A model generated the notes under the pieces. That model had not been told where the DNA came from and did not search any database. It saw only the letters and a list, made by a program, of their open reading frames with translations. From Lingula anatina (lineage: Eukaryota; Brachiopoda; Lingulata; Lingulida; Lingulidae), in assembly GCF_001039355.2 (NCBI RefSeq), contig NW_019774114.1, positions 517,437 to 581,436 on the forward strand: a DNA stretch of 64,000 nucleotides, given 5' to 3'. Numbering within the stretch: the stretch's first letter is position 1; each line of letters opens with the position of its first letter. Below are positions 1-13,631 of this stretch, in pieces. Made by a program: the position numbers and the translations under genes.

Positions 1-935
1 ATTACTAACTACAAGCATCTTGAGTTCTTAGTGCAACGTTTTTAAAAGTAAGTATGTTAATAAAAACTAGACAATGAAGCTCTTAATGCTCGATGTTCAG
101 CAAGTTGCGTTCACAAAATATTACAGTGTCTGTTGGGTTCACATGTAGTCAAGGAAGTAGATCTTAAATTCTTTTGGTAAGGCCTAATATTATGTTTAGG
201 CGAATACCTGGCCATGGATATCTTTTCGAAATTGGCTTTCCGATTTAAACACAAAGTCGATGAATGGGGAATTCAGTGACTCAAAAATAAGAATATCTGT
301 CAAAAGCAAGAGTTGTTCGGTTCGAATTCTTTTCTCCTAATTCCATTCCAAAACGTACTATTTCATAGGCTACCAATAAAACATCTTAAATATGATTTAA
401 ATCAGCAGTCAGCTTAGATGTCCCAGATTAATTTCTCCATAAAACGGAGTCCTTTAAGTTGATATATGCCAACAACCGTACGCGTCATGGGTTAGATGAA
501 CTGGGCAATTCAAGAAAGATCCCGATCATGTTCACCATCAATACCCACAACAAACCTTTGCCCTACTAAACCAGATCAATTAGGGCTCCAGAGTTGCTCT
601 TGTCCTGCGGGAGTCACGGGTTGTTGAATTTGCGGCCATTTCATACAAATATTTCCGTCGTTCTGAACAAGTTGTTCAAGGTTTATTATATGATTCCAGC
701 TGCTCTTTTGTAACTCTTAATGCAGAATTACGTTCAACGTTGTGTGGATAACAGTGAATAAGGGAACTGTCTTCTTCTATTAATTCTGTATTAGAAAGAC
801 ATAGGCCTATATTTTAGAAAAATGGCAAAGTGATTGAATTATGATATTTCTTTGTTGAATAAGGCAAAGAAGTCTGCTGGGAACTTAGTTACATCGGGGC
901 TTGATGAATCTTTCAATTATTTAAATACTAGGGGA

Positions 936-988
936 ATAGCATGTCATTTGCTTGGAATGCATGTTTATGGACCATGCCTGTTACAGGT
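936..988 (+). repeat. Left arm of an inverted repeat (about 53 bp)
   Basis: The sequence starting tagcatgt and ending cctgttacaggt matches the reverse complement of 2583-2636 with only about two mismatches. The flanks of the two arms do not match, so these are either terminal repeats of an old element of about 1.7 kb or two separate copies of one short dispersed repeat. Confidence 0.7.
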
Positions 989-1779
989 TAACCCCATCCG
1001 GGTACCTCCGGGTACATGTACGTACATCCGGGCACGCAGCCTGGGCACGCTGCCAAGAAGAGAAAGTTTCTCCAAAAGCAAATTTTAATGAACTGTTGTA
1101 GGCCTATAATATGGCCATAAAGCTTACCAAATTAAATAATAGAAATTTTTGTGTAAGACCCCTCATATTGCCTTTTCGCAAACAACTGATGATGTACTTT
1201 TGCACCAGAAATGGTTGTCTAGAAAACAGAGATAAAATTCAAACTAGTGTTGGCACAAGGAAAAACCTTAGTTTGTTAACAGGTAAATGTGTTTAGCCTA
1301 TGACACGTAAGCCCCCATGATTTCCCTTCTTTACGCTGTGTTTGCCACGCTGCAGGTCGACCTGGTTACGCTTTTTATGAGTTAATTTTGTATCTTAGCC
1401 AGGGTTGGATACAAAACTCTATTTCAAATCAATTTTTTAAATTCTATTTTGTGTCAGTATGAAAATACAATAGGCCCCTAATTATAGTCTTCTGAAATAA
1501 AGAAATTACACTTTGATGTTACATGTATTACCTTTCATGTGGTGTGCACACATTATGATCCCCATTGAAATGTGTGGGCTATGAAAAGAGGTTTCAAGTG
1601 CCGAATCTTACATCCGGAGTGGTATATTGATATTTAGATGTAAACATTTGGATGTTCTGGGTGTGTATACATAATTCGTATTCATAATTCATTAAGCCAT
1701 AGTGTTAATAATTCAATAGCGTAGATTTACTGTCTGTTTTCTGTGTTTATCCTTGCGGAAATCCCTTATAGATTCTCAC

Positions 1780-1905
1780 AGAGAAACCATAGCTTCCGAT
1801 AGGATACCTATAGAATTCACATATATTTCATACAGGATGCCTATAAAATCCCCATAGCTTTCTAAGGGATACATGTACCTATAAATTTTGTCATCTGTAG
1901 GAATG
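1780..1905 (+). repeat. Degenerate short tandem repeat
   Basis: About three or four imperfect units of the form ggatrcctata plus an a-rich tail follow each other at roughly 45-bp spacing. They are too diverged to define a clean period by eye. No function is suggested. Confidence 0.35.
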
Positions 1906-2582
1906 CCCTAAAATCCCATGCAAATATTACAGGTATACTGGAATTCATTCATCTAATAAATTAATGAAATCTTTTAAACATCGTCTTGCCACGAGTTTAT
2001 TATGAAAAAAAAAAAAAGAATATCAGACATAGATGGTCTGGCTCGTAAAGTACATGTGGACTGATAGGGACGACATAGTTATGACTTAGGTAATCAAGAC
2101 AGTTATTCTGTACATTTATGTGAGTTTTTTCCTGTAAATGCCCCCGTTACATCAGAAGTAATAACCTGGCTTGTGTGTCTGTTAAAGGGGCTTTAGAATC
2201 CTGATTCAATAAAATCTGTCATTTAACAAGATTAATGCGAAAAAATAGTGGCAATAAGGAGTTATCATTTTGCGTCACCGAGAGGCTTAAAATAGATCAT
2301 GATTTGAAACCGATTCTGGATCGTTGTAATGTAATCAGTTTATCAAAAATGGAAAGAAATAAATACTGCGTTGCTAGCTGCAAAAGGTCATTGTAGATCC
2401 TAAAACTGGCAGCAGGGCCCGGTTTTTCTAAAACCAATTTTCATGCCAGCATTCATGCAACGAAGTTACGAAACGAGGGAGAGACAGGCTTTGGGGAGAT
2501 GATTATGTTAGCTGTGTCTGTCATAGCGCAAGCCACCAGCCTGATATTTTGCCTTATTGCCGAAATGCCCTGATGTTTACCT

Positions 2583-2636
2583 ACCTGTAACAGGCATGGG
2601 CCATAAACATGCATTCCAAGCAAATTACATGCTATC
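2583..2636 (-). repeat. Right arm of the inverted repeat
   Basis: Reverse-complement partner of 936-988, beginning acctgtaacagg and ending acatgcta on the + strand. No transposase is readable between the arms. Confidence 0.7.
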
Positions 2637-5600
2637 CCTGCTATACTTACAAGCGAATACCAACGAGTGCAGACATAAGTGTACTGCAAGATGAAGATGC
2701 TCCTATTTTATTAAATGCGACACATCCATATTACTATCAGCATATAGTAGACCGAAACTACCCCTCCCTCCCAAGTAAAAAGACATCCAGCGTTGTCTTC
2801 AGGTGTCACATGCCACCCTTTTGCCAACGCTGGGCCAACATCGCCATTGCTTTGTTTTAAGCAGGAGATTGCCTTAATTTAGACGATCCACCGCGGGATT
2901 GCTACCCACCTTAATGTGTCGGCTTTAGGCTATGCAGTTTCATTGGTTCAAGCAATTACAATTACGTGTCCATCAATTACTGTTTGAAATTGCCGGGCAC
3001 TACATGAAAAGGATCTTAAGCTAATTCAATATTTGGTCCACACACTTAACGTCCACCACATGGTTATTCGCTTCGTTTCCTTTGTTCTGTTATTGGTAGT
3101 GGACTATGGCGCACTGAAAGCAAATAATAAAAACAAAAAGCTTAATACCCGCCGCTACACGTAGTAAAAACAGTATCCTTACCCATTGAGGCCTAAGGTA
3201 ATTGAATTAACAAGTTTTAAAATTCAACGGATATTAAACTGTTAAGGATCTCTGAAAAATGTCGGCCATATCCGACATCATATATCCCCTCCATAAGCCT
3301 AGTATAATATATTCTGAAACCACTGCTTTACATGAAATAATCTGTCTGGAGTTTTCTTTGTGGCGTAATTAAAATCCATGATTAGAATCTGCGTCTGACA
3401 TGCAATTTGAGATAAAATGCCTCGTAGGGTCTGTTCATATGCCTCAAAACGTACAAGAGTGTTGAGTCTTGGGGCTATTTTCTACGTAGTTCTGATCAAC
3501 CACGTCATTGAGTTCCAAGTAAAAAGACACCATGTTCTATGTGGAAAAAAGTAGTTTTCTGTAACGTTTATTTTAGCCGAACGAACGGCTTCATCGTAAA
3601 TTTGCAGTTTCACCTCGCTAAAATGCAACCTTCTTGTGGGATTATAATACCATTACATGTACCTTCAAAGTGGCGTCGAAGTACATATACATGTACAAGC
3701 CATTTAAAAAGAGAATAGGAAGATTGGTAACAACCAGAATTTTATCAATGGTCCTTTGATATCAACGTTGTATGTTGGTTAAGACATTAAAGCTGGGACG
3801 TACATTATCACACTTACACTGGGGAATACTTTTAATCTACCTTTACAGTGAATCACTTTAAAGATGCATTTGAAGTCACAAAAGGAGACCAACTGCCACC
3901 ATATAGTTTTAAATAGTATAACTTAGGGAAATACCAACAGACATCGTTGCATTTTACCCGAAAAATAGATATATGAACAGACTTTTCTGCCTGCTTTCTG
4001 TGCTGTATATAAACGGGCAGCTAGGTAGGCCAGATAATTAGGTTGAATTTACGACCAAAAATTTGAAGAAGACGCAGTTTAAAGCTCTTTTAAGTGTATG
4101 CCTTGGTACAATGTATGGCGACTTAATTTGAGTCGCATAAGACACTAGTGTAAAACTAGATGTGGTTCATATGTATTACTGGGAATTATTGAAAGTAAGT
4201 GTTCGACTACAAAAACTGTTTCAACCCCCAAGTTTTGATTCTTTCCGTGGGAAGCAAGTGAAGAAACGACACCAAGAAATGAAACGCCTCTGAGCAAATC
4301 AGCTGTATTTTAACGAATGCTCTATACTTCGACTATGTCCCCTATCGACCATCAATTCATTTACCAGTGCGGTTGATCAAAATGATTTGAAAAACAAAAT
4401 CAAGTTTTTACCAGGATCGACATTGCCTGAATGCCATTGCCATATATTAGCCAAACATAAGTTTCAAAAATCGATATATATTAGCTCAAATTTCGCTTGT
4501 CTTATGGCATATTTTGTTTTCGTGATGACAAGTAGAATCTGACAACTTCGTTAAATATGTAGGAGATGGTGTATTACATTTACATGTAGACTTCGTGTCT
4601 TGCAGAGATCATCTAATCTATCGCTATCGACCGCTCTCGTGCTTTCCTGGTAATGACAATATTGTTTCAGGAATCCACTTGCCATGCAACTGTTATATCT
4701 GGCACACTCAAGTGATATTCAAACACGCACATGTTAGTAAAGTTAAACGTAATGAGGGTATGCGTATTCTGGTGGCTATGACTGTGTGGTCAACTATTTC
4801 CTATTCCTGTCTTTAACTTTCAGAAAAGCGAAACGACATGAGCGATTAGCATCTTTAAGCCAGCCAGGCAACAAGGTATATTAAAAGATTGTTCCAGGTT
4901 ATCATGTCATTTGTCATAAGCATCAACACCATAACAACGGCATCCTTTGATAATTGCAACAATCTGAACTGATAACAGATAAAGAGAGCAATAAGATGGC
5001 AAAGGATTATTCCCAAAGACCACGGAACCATTTTGGTTTCTTTGAACCGAAAGAAATAGGCCGTCTAGGTTCGTTTTAAAGTGGGGAATATATTTATACA
5101 ATTTTTTAATTTTCAATTACTCCTATCTTGGCTAACAAACGTTATGATTAGTGATACCTTTATACAAGTTCTTAGTTTATGAGCACATCATAGAATTCAC
5201 TCTCTTAACCACTATGTTAAAGAATAATGCTGTAATTCTGATGATTTATGTTCTGATTCGCTGAAATGTTATATGGGAATAGTCTATCAATCTAACATGA
5301 TCCGCTTGTTGTGTTCCTTGCTGTCAGGCCTTAAGAAGCGGTGATCCGAAGCCAAGAAGTACCCCAAAGATACCAGCGTCCCGACGTCTGTCCGTCTCCG
5401 CTTTCAGGAATACAATGCAGACTCTAGAAGCACGTTTAGAATTGCTTCCAAAGTAATTGATTTGCGTTGTAATTTGACTTTTCTCGTCGCTTTTAATTCG
5501 CCGAGACATCAGATTTATTGTCCTTTATTCATTTCCTGTGCCATGATTACAGGTCAAAGCCTTTTGCAAAAACATAATGGATTATCAAGACAAGTTAATT

Positions 5601-6023
5601 CGTATAGTAAACCAGTTACGGTTGGTTTTTGAAATGTCACTGCGTATAGAAACTAGATTCGACTAAACATCGGTGTCTTCTTTGAGGGGGTTAATCAAAA
5701 ACGTGATGTTTTGAGGAATTCATTATCATTGCAGACGTACATATACAACGCACACCCACTCTTTGCTTTGAAATCATATCGAGGGGCTTAGAAGAGAGAG
5801 GACAAGAATAATCACTGAAGTCACTTTAAGTTTCACGACAAATGAAATTCCGGCAATGCCTTATATGGTTGCGACAGACTACGTAACACCTCCACAGTAG
5901 GACAATTTGCCTAGAAGCAGCACACTGATTGGCGAGTTAATCAGAATGATTCGTGGTACAAATTCACGACCAAAAGGAGGTGTAAATCTTTGCTGAAAAG
6001 AATTTGCAGCCTAAAGGAACAAA

Positions 6024-9000
6024 ATGCAGAATGCGCAAGCGAACGGACATGGCGGTGCTAAATCAAGCTGTTTGCCATTACGAATGCACGTCTTCTTCCC
6101 AACCATTATGTACTACGGTATTATCACTACTGGTGGGTTAGTGGCACTTCCGATCGGCATTATTTCGGTAAGGTAGAATCTTAGACTTATATGTAAATTA
6201 CTGGGCTCATTTAGGAGGTTATGTAGTTTAAATTTGTTTTGATTTGTTTTCTGAAAATCATATTTGATTTATTAAATTGGACTTTCAGAAACAGACTTTC
6301 ATCTAACAACTTGCAGCTTTGCTTTTTATCACAGTGATACATTTCAAAGACAAATTCTCTTGTGGCAAGCTAAAGGGCATTCAAAGCTTACTTAACTGCA
6401 GTAGTTTAATTTGCTCATAAAACCAAGGATCATTTCACAATTACTTTCAAAAATGTCTCAGCATTTATTGCATTACGTCCAATGGTTATAAGTTCTTGGA
6501 CTGGAAAGAGCAGATTACAGCATATCACTATATGTTTTGAGAATGAGTGCACCATTTGATGTAGTGTTACCCTGATTTGCCAGATTATTTCGGTTCAAAT
6601 CACACGTCATTTATCTGTGAGCTAATAGCAAATGTACCATGCAAAACAACATGAGGGTTCATTTTATAAGATAACACTATGACATTAGAGCCACAGCAAC
6701 CAAAGAGCATGTGCGGTTTGTTTAATCTAAAAATATGGCTTTCAGATGGAGATGCACGGCAGCTGTCTTCTGTACGGCCATGTGAAGTGGGTGAAGAACA
6801 CTACATTCATTCCAATATTGGACAGACCCGTGCCTTGTCACTTTGTGGTATCTTTACAGGCGATTTCAAGCATCATATGGGGTATTTGTATGGCAGGATA
6901 TCATACATACAGCTTGCTGATGGAACCAGAGACGACAGCGTAGGTATTTTGGGTTATCATAAGGGCATTAGGATTGGACAACTTTGATATGTACAAGAGT
7001 ATAGATTTTCGGCAGCCTTGACACCGTGGTTTATTCAAAGTATTTTTAGCACGCCAATGTGCAATAAACAGTTCACCGTGGCATAACACTTTTCGCCTCA
7101 AAACCAATTTATTCGTTCGGACTAACATCCGCATTTGAGTATTAGGTCTCAAAAAGGTTTTTCGGGCTTTCAAGACTGTGTTCAGATTAAAAGTTATCGG
7201 TCAAAAGCAAGACTGGTCTATCTCTGCGGGGATTCTCGATTAAGTGCACTCAATGTAATCAGCTTAATTGTCTGGCACGCCCCCTCCAGAAGCTACGAAA
7301 GATAATTACCCCCTAACTTCTGGAGGGGGCGGGCCAGACAATCGATTACAATGAACTTACGCGAGAATCCCCTCAGAGACAGATCGATCCTGCTTGACCG
7401 ATAACATTTAATCTGAACACAGCCTAGCTGATACTGTTAGGAGACCCCAGTGACTGCTCAGTAACAAATGAGTTATACCGTATGTTCCGGTACCAGAGTG
7501 TTTGGTGCACACATTGAAACCAAAGCATAGTTACACACAGAAACATATATTGCTTTCAGGCCAAAACCTTAAAAATGCCATGTGGCGCTGTCCAGTAAGG
7601 TCATCTGAGGCCTTTGAATGCATGTTTTGATAAAGAGAACACGATTTACATTAGACTGGCGGCGTCAGATCCATTTGGAAGTTAGGTGTATCCATTTGTT
7701 ACTTATTTCCTGTACGATTTGTTGCAAAACAAATAGAACACAATACCTCCTCTATTTAAACTACATAATCAATTCAGTGTCCAATGCTAAGTCTAATACA
7801 CTGTACCTTAAACGTGTTTGTTGTCAGGGTAACTGAAACTGAAGTGAAAGTTGTATCTATGTTGAAGCAATTACCCTTTGAGTCACTTTTGAGTTTGTGG
7901 TTTATATTGAAGGGCATGTAAGTCATTCAGCATTTGGTGTGCTAACTAAAAAGGTATTGGTATTTCTTTGAAGTTAACACGAGATCATACTGTTAAAAAG
8001 CATCAGATGCGCTTTTTGTATCAGCTGAAATTTTGCAACTCTGCTTATTTTTCTTGCTAGGTACATACCAGAAAATGACATGAGCATTGGTAAAAGGTTT
8101 GATGAAGAAGTAATCTCTTAAGAAAGGGGCTTTCATTTGATGACATATTTTTGTAAAAATACCCATTTGAAATGGCTTTCCTACAAACTTTAGTGTAATC
8201 TAGTGTTCGTTACGCCTCATGCTGATTACTGCGCGAAGCATAATGTTAAATCATCTTATACCACTTCATTATGATATGCATTTACCTGAACGAACGTTTT
8301 ATTGGTTTCTATACTGACGTTGAAATGTGCATACACCCTAGAAAAATCATAAATGTGACAGTAATTTCTTGTGAAATTACGTACGTGTAGAAATCACTTA
8401 CACGGCAATCTTTATTAAAAGAATTTAAATTCCTCAAGTGCAACGTACAGGAATTAAGCGTTTGAAAAACATCATTGACGGATATGATTAATTTAATATT
8501 GTTATTGGAAACCAAAACAATAGTAAATGTTTGAAGTGTAAAAATGATAAGGCAATCATACTTTTCAAAACGTTTATGCGGAGACGTGGATATTGTCTGT
8601 TAGACCGTTTTGCTAATGGAATTTTCCTGTCAGTTTCCAATCATTTTTTAGGTGCTTAGAGAAAAACAATTAAGCCATTTGGGTTGAAGTTGCGAAACCA
8701 GTTGGGAAAAACAGGGTATTAATGCAATCTGGAGTGCTTTGAATGATAATGGCTATATCTAATTGGATTCTTTAAAGCTTAAAAAACATTTCAGCGATAA
8801 TTTTTTCTTGTGCAAATGAATATTACATAAATGCTCTGGTCGATCTTAAACTTACATTTAAACCATCAGGAATTTATTTAAAAAATCACTTAAACACTTA
8901 CAAAACTTTTTTACATTAAAATAGTCCCATGTCTGATGTTTGAACACAATTGGATACAGTTGAACACAACTGGACGATCTTGGTTCTGTTCAGGTTGGCG

Positions 9001-12000
9001 CCACTCAATAAGTGGAAATCGAGCTTCAAGAGACCACTCACAGAATCAGAAGGAATAGCGACGCGAGATAATTCAGTTACTTGTGACAAAATTCTGACAT
9101 GTTTTGACTACTAAACAAAATTCGTTCTGTCCTTAGTAAATTTAAAAAACATTTATACTATAAGGATTCGTTTTTAAGATTGCTTTTCTTCTACTAGGTG
9201 TACACCGGTTGAAAGGTCACAATACATTATTTGCGTTTCCGCATTTTAGCAGAGGTAGAGATTTCATTGTTTAAAAGATTAAGTATACTATAAAGTGCCT
9301 TTTAAATATGAACACATGGTTTCTAAAACAAGATAAGGCAGATGAAATTCAACTACTGGCTTCATAGCTGCCGCCTCTATTTGATGCCATTAGAATTTGA
9401 TTTGTTTCTAAGTTACTCTAAACATTGGAGAGATAGAGATCTGGCAGCTCTGTTATACTTAATATTGAAGTTTCTTTCACATTGGATAAACATTTTATCA
9501 TCTTGTTATAAGAGGTATTTTCTTTCTTGTTTAAAACCCTGCTATCAAAAATCTGCTGTAACGTAACATCCTAGTAAACGGTTTTCGCAATTTGAAATCG
9601 TAACCATAATTTATAAAAAATCTTGTTTTAAGGTGGTTCCCTCATGTTTGCATTTTTTGTGATCTGTGCAAATTTCGTGCTTGAGTAATTCCTTACGATA
9701 ACAAATTAGAATTGTCAGCATAGACAGTTTTAAAAGAAACTGACATTAGCCATTAATAAAAATATCGAATATACACTGTACATTTTCATAAATCAGCAGC
9801 AGTTTTTTTTTTAAATTTAAACAACAGTCATTTGAAAGTTTGGTGCAAACCGTTTTCAACCTTCTCGGTAGTCGAAACCGTTGTCACAAATGGCTTCGTC
9901 GGAAATTTGAAACCTCGAGATTTTCTCTGAGCGAATTGTTGACCGTTGAATTGAACTTGGAAGACGGCGCCGATCGACTTCTGAAAAGAAGCGTAGATCT
10001 ACGTCATAGGGTTCGCCGACACTAACTTCAAGTGGCTGTTTAATTGTTTTTCTGTGTTTGTCTTGAAACGACAACATGTATATTTATAACATGTATTACT
10101 GTAATTTACATTAATGGCGTCATTCTGAATTAACTGGAGTGCCTTTTAACCTCGTTACGGAAAATGCGTTTTGCACAATTTTATTTACACGTATATTTTT
10201 CATCACTTCGTAATATAGGGCACCGTGTGTATCCATAATGCATCATTTATACTTTCCGCAAAGACGTATTTTATAATAAAAAATGACTTCAGTGCCTCTA
10301 ACTGCCACGCTTCACTTTTAACTGCCACGCTTCACTGTAACCCTTGTTGATATTTAATGTTAATTGTTCTTTTTTTTTATTAAAACTTTACTTTGCAAGA
10401 TTTTCATAGACTTGTCAGAAATGCACTTGTATGACCCTGCACTACTTTGTCTTACATTTGCTTTCTTTTGTTCTTTTCAGTACCGTCTTGAAGCAATTGT
10501 GTTTCTCCGTTATCAACATACCTACTTCACTTTTGATGCTGGTGGCAGCTTGCGTCACTAGTGACGGCTATCGGCATTTCTGTGCCAGTCTGATGAAGAC
10601 CTCAAGAATTGAGAGGTATTTGAAAACTCATTTATTGTTCTTCCTTCAGGCAGCATTGACAGATAAATCAATTGAAAGCTTAGAGCATCTCTATCTTGCC
10701 TCCATATTTCCCAAGAAAAGTCATCTAGTGAATCAGCAATCACAATCTGATTCCCACAATGGCCACAGGGTACCAATACCCCTGAAGTGAAAACTATTTT
10801 TCCCCAGGTTAAAAAAAGATAGCTCATATCCTGGCTGTCTCATTATTGGAAAATTGAAGATACCATGTAGATAGGAATTTACCGGCATCGAATAGTTTGA
10901 TCATCATGCGATGTCAGTTAACAACATGGGGCCAAAATGCTATTGAATTGAAACGCATTCTTCAAGCGTTTTCAAGACGCTCTTTACCCGTTAGCTAGTT
11001 GTAAGATTAGAGTAAATTCCATATTGATGAGGGGTTGTTCGACATCAAACAGCTCAGAGATTAGACTTTTAAATCTGCCATTGATTGAACTATGAATGCT
11101 CCCCGAGTTGCTATGATAGATAATCAGTCTTGTAAATTTACTTGCTAATTGACAGCATGGGAATTCCGCGAAAGTCCATTCGGTTTAGCTTCCGTCTTTG
11201 AATGGCTTAATGCGAACTCATTGCACTGTGAAACTTGCCATCTTTTTCTGATCAAAGGTACCTCAGATTACAGCTTGCACATTAGCCAGTTTTTTTTAAG
11301 TTAACGAGGGGTTCGAGTTTAATGATCCTCAACCAACGTTTTGTCTATCAGCATATTCATTTGATTTCACTTCCGTCTTTGAATGGCCAGTGCGTATTCA
11401 TTACATTGTACATATTTGCCGTTTTTATTTTGCTAAAAGGTGCCTCGGTGTACAGATTGTATTGAATCCTTTTTTTTTTAGTTTACGAGGGTCTTAAGTA
11501 AATTAATTTTGAACTCACATTTTTTCTCCATATTTAATCAGCTACTCACCGCATTGTCAACGCCCATGAGAAATGCTATTATTATTTTGAAAATAAAAAT
11601 ACAAGGAGCTATTTCCCATTGTTTTCATATTCTGTAATGATAAAATGAATGTTTCAGGTGCGCCGATGGGGAAAACGACGCATGGCGACAGAGCTGGTGG
11701 TTTAAAACACGAGAGGACAGTTTTACTCCAAAATTTGCCTATTACTACCAGATGGCAGAGGCAAGTACACTCGTTGGCAAAATTCATAAAATCATTTATC
11801 TTAGTTTTTATAATAAATATTAAGTTCAGCACTAAACCAGTAGCCAGAGGTTGAAAGATACATGTATGTAAAACATCGCTTAAGACCAGACAAGGCATTT
11901 CGTGTGCCTTTGGATGGTTCCATGCTTTCCTGTTGACAACAGGAATTTGATGGTATACTTGTATGAAGGGGGGCAAAAATTACCATTGAATTCCAATATA

Positions 12001-12951
12001 AAGATTTCATTTTCTTAATTTCAGGCAGCAATGTGGGCCAACTTTGGACTGTGGACGATGCAGGCGCTTTTATCAACAGTGCCCATGATAATACAGCGCC
12101 GCCTTCTGGTTTCAAAACTTATAGCTGTGAGATACAAGCGGAGCATGACTGCACGAAGTTCGCTTACGGGACTGTCATCAAATCCGGGCTCACCAAGAAG
12201 AATGAGCACGATAAGTGAAGTAAATTACAAATTTTCAATACAGGTTGGTGATCTAGAAGATATCGAGGAATTATCGTCAGATGGAGAGTTGCTGGAGTTG
12301 CCCGCCATTTCTAAACGTGACTACAACGATTCAGTAACCAGTGAAGATGAGGTACATCAAAGTTTGAAATCGGATCTTAAAACAAAAGAACATGAAAGTG
12401 TGTTTTCACAAGAGCAATTTGAAAAAGAACCTTGTGAATGCTCAAGAAGAAAAGCAGGATTTTTATATTGCAACACGTCAACTACACTGGTCAGCATGGA
12501 TGGCTCGCTGCCGGTGGAAGTCAACTCAGACGCTCAGCTTTCTGTCTCCTGCAGTTCTTGCAATACAAAAGATTATACGAATGAGACACACACGAGGGAT
12601 GGGTCTTGCGTTAGTTCCAAGCATTCGGAAATATCTATCGACAGTGAGAAAGAAAAAATTAACAATGTAATTTGTGCGAGTGGTAATATTGAACAGATCG
12701 AAAATTGCAGTCACTTCTCAAATACGTTTCCATCAATCTCGGAACGAATGACTAAAAGTGTGGTTGAATTCACGATTGGTGAGGATGGTGAACAATTGCA
12801 AAACGCAAACGATTCACCTGAAATAAACGATATGTCCTTTGAATCAATTACAAATTGCCGCCTGTACCGCGGGGGCGACACTGACAAACCTGGGTCATGG
12901 CCCATGCCAAGAAAAGCTTATCAAAATTCAAGATTATCAGAGAAACGCTAA
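6024..12951 (+). CDS. TMEM179-family four-pass membrane protein with long C-terminal tail
   Basis: Five coding exons: 6024-6167, 6746-6939, 10481-10615, 11658-11760 and 12025-12951, giving 500 residues. Phases agree at all four introns. The predicted membrane segments lie near residues 27-48, 79-103, 115-140 and 193-215. The loop with GSCLLYG after the first segment, the PCHF motif opening the second, and the AxFGLW motif opening the last are the pattern of TMEM179/TMEM179B proteins, which have no established biochemical role (neural, membrane-located in vertebrates). Family members are usually about 220-235 residues. This one carries about 280 further residues, encoded entirely in the last exon. 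They are hydrophilic, Ser/Glu/Asp-rich and have a small Cys cluster, so probably a disordered cytosolic tail. Intron 4 uses a GC donor (gcaagt at 11761). The start was chosen because exon 1 is open from this ATG and ends at a good gtaagg donor. Two AATAAA signals on this strand lie near 13477 and 13516. Confidence 0.75.
7176..7422. mobile_element. MITE-like element with long terminal inverted repeats (247 bp)
   Basis: It lies in intron 2 of the TMEM179-like gene. It begins ctgtgttcagattaa and ends with the reverse complement, ttaatctgaacacag. The arms stay similar inward for about 55 bp, including the word ttatcggtcaa and a near-palindromic ggggattctcg block. A second internal palindrome surrounds gccccctccagaag and cttctggagggggc. 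There is no coding capacity. This is a non-autonomous fold-back element. A target duplication is not clear. Confidence 0.75.
10299..10338 (+). repeat. 20-bp perfect tandem duplication
   Basis: The unit taactgccacgcttcact plus two bases occurs twice in succession in intron 2 of the TMEM179-like gene, shortly before exon 3. Confidence 0.8.
11170..11540 (+). repeat. Diverged tandem duplication, unit about 185 bp
   Basis: Two successive units in intron 3 share the landmarks cttccgtctttgaatggc, a ttgca/ttaca-tt block, aaaggt(a/g)cctc, a T-run, and a/gtttacgagg. The first unit is about 11170-11355 and the second about 11356-11540. Divergence is substantial, so the duplication is not recent. Confidence 0.65.
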
Positions 12952-13631
12952 ACACGTCATTCCGTTCAATTTCTTTCCTGTAAAATGAGTTTTATACGAC
13001 ACAAAACAGTCAGATTCTGTCACGCAATAATTACCAGACAGAACGCTAAAATACTTAAACCGTGTTTGAAAAGGAGATGTTGTATGTTTTTTTACTAATC
13101 AAAGAAATGATAAAACTATCTTAACACCTCAATTTACTGTCATTTCTACATATAAAGAACACTTTAATCAAATACCCAGGGTTTGTGTTATTCATAAGCA
13201 ACACAAATATGTTCAGTTTACTATATTCATCTACTGGCTAACCAGCTATCTTCTCTACTTAAATCAACTGATTAGCTACACGTCAGGTACATAAAATCAC
13301 TTTTTTTTTTTTTTGTTTATAACCATAAAAAATAATAATGGTTCCATTGCTTCTTTGTAGGTACTAAAAGTGTCATTCTCCCAGTGCTTCACACATTTTC
13401 TATGATACAAATCCTGATAGTTTAGCTAATTTCTTTTTAATATTAAATAATTTTACGGTTACATAATTAAGTATACAATAAAGCAAATAGTTTATATCCA
13501 ATATACTACTACACAAATAAAGAAATTGAGTCCTGAGTTTCAGTTCATTTTGCAAATTAAAATCCAAAATAATTCACGGTTTGAAAACCAATATAATTCA
13601 ACATTCACACCATTATCCTTTCCCTCATATC
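12952..13631. other. Convergent intergenic spacer (3' UTRs)
   Basis: The TMEM179-like gene (+) and the zinc finger gene (-) converge here, leaving about 680 bp that must hold both 3' UTRs. AATAAA is present on the + strand near 13477-13482 and 13516-13521. I saw no perfect AATAAA on the minus strand within this spacer. Confidence 0.6.

Larger units (their letters stand above)
1..6023. other. Intergenic region, no gene supported
   Basis: Read on both strands, this stretch shows no exon with good splice sites plus recognisable protein. Open frames are short, lack domain signatures and are interrupted at the spacing expected by chance. It contains a pair of inverted repeats near 0.94 and 2.6 kb, a degenerate short-period repeat near 1.8 kb, and many copies of the word acatgta. 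The right end, about 5.9-6.02 kb, should hold the promoter and 5' UTR of the downstream TMEM179-like gene; an ATTGG (reverse CCAAT) word lies near 5925. A distal exon of a gene to the left cannot be excluded. Confidence 0.6.

Noticed and set aside
5324-5509. 61-codon minus-strand frame
   Set aside because: No domain, no splice context and ordinary length for chance open frames here.
9840-10077. Overlapping open frames of 61-73 codons on both strands in a locally GC-richer stretch
   Set aside because: No domain, no paralogue in the window, and the stretch lies within an intron of the TMEM179-like gene.
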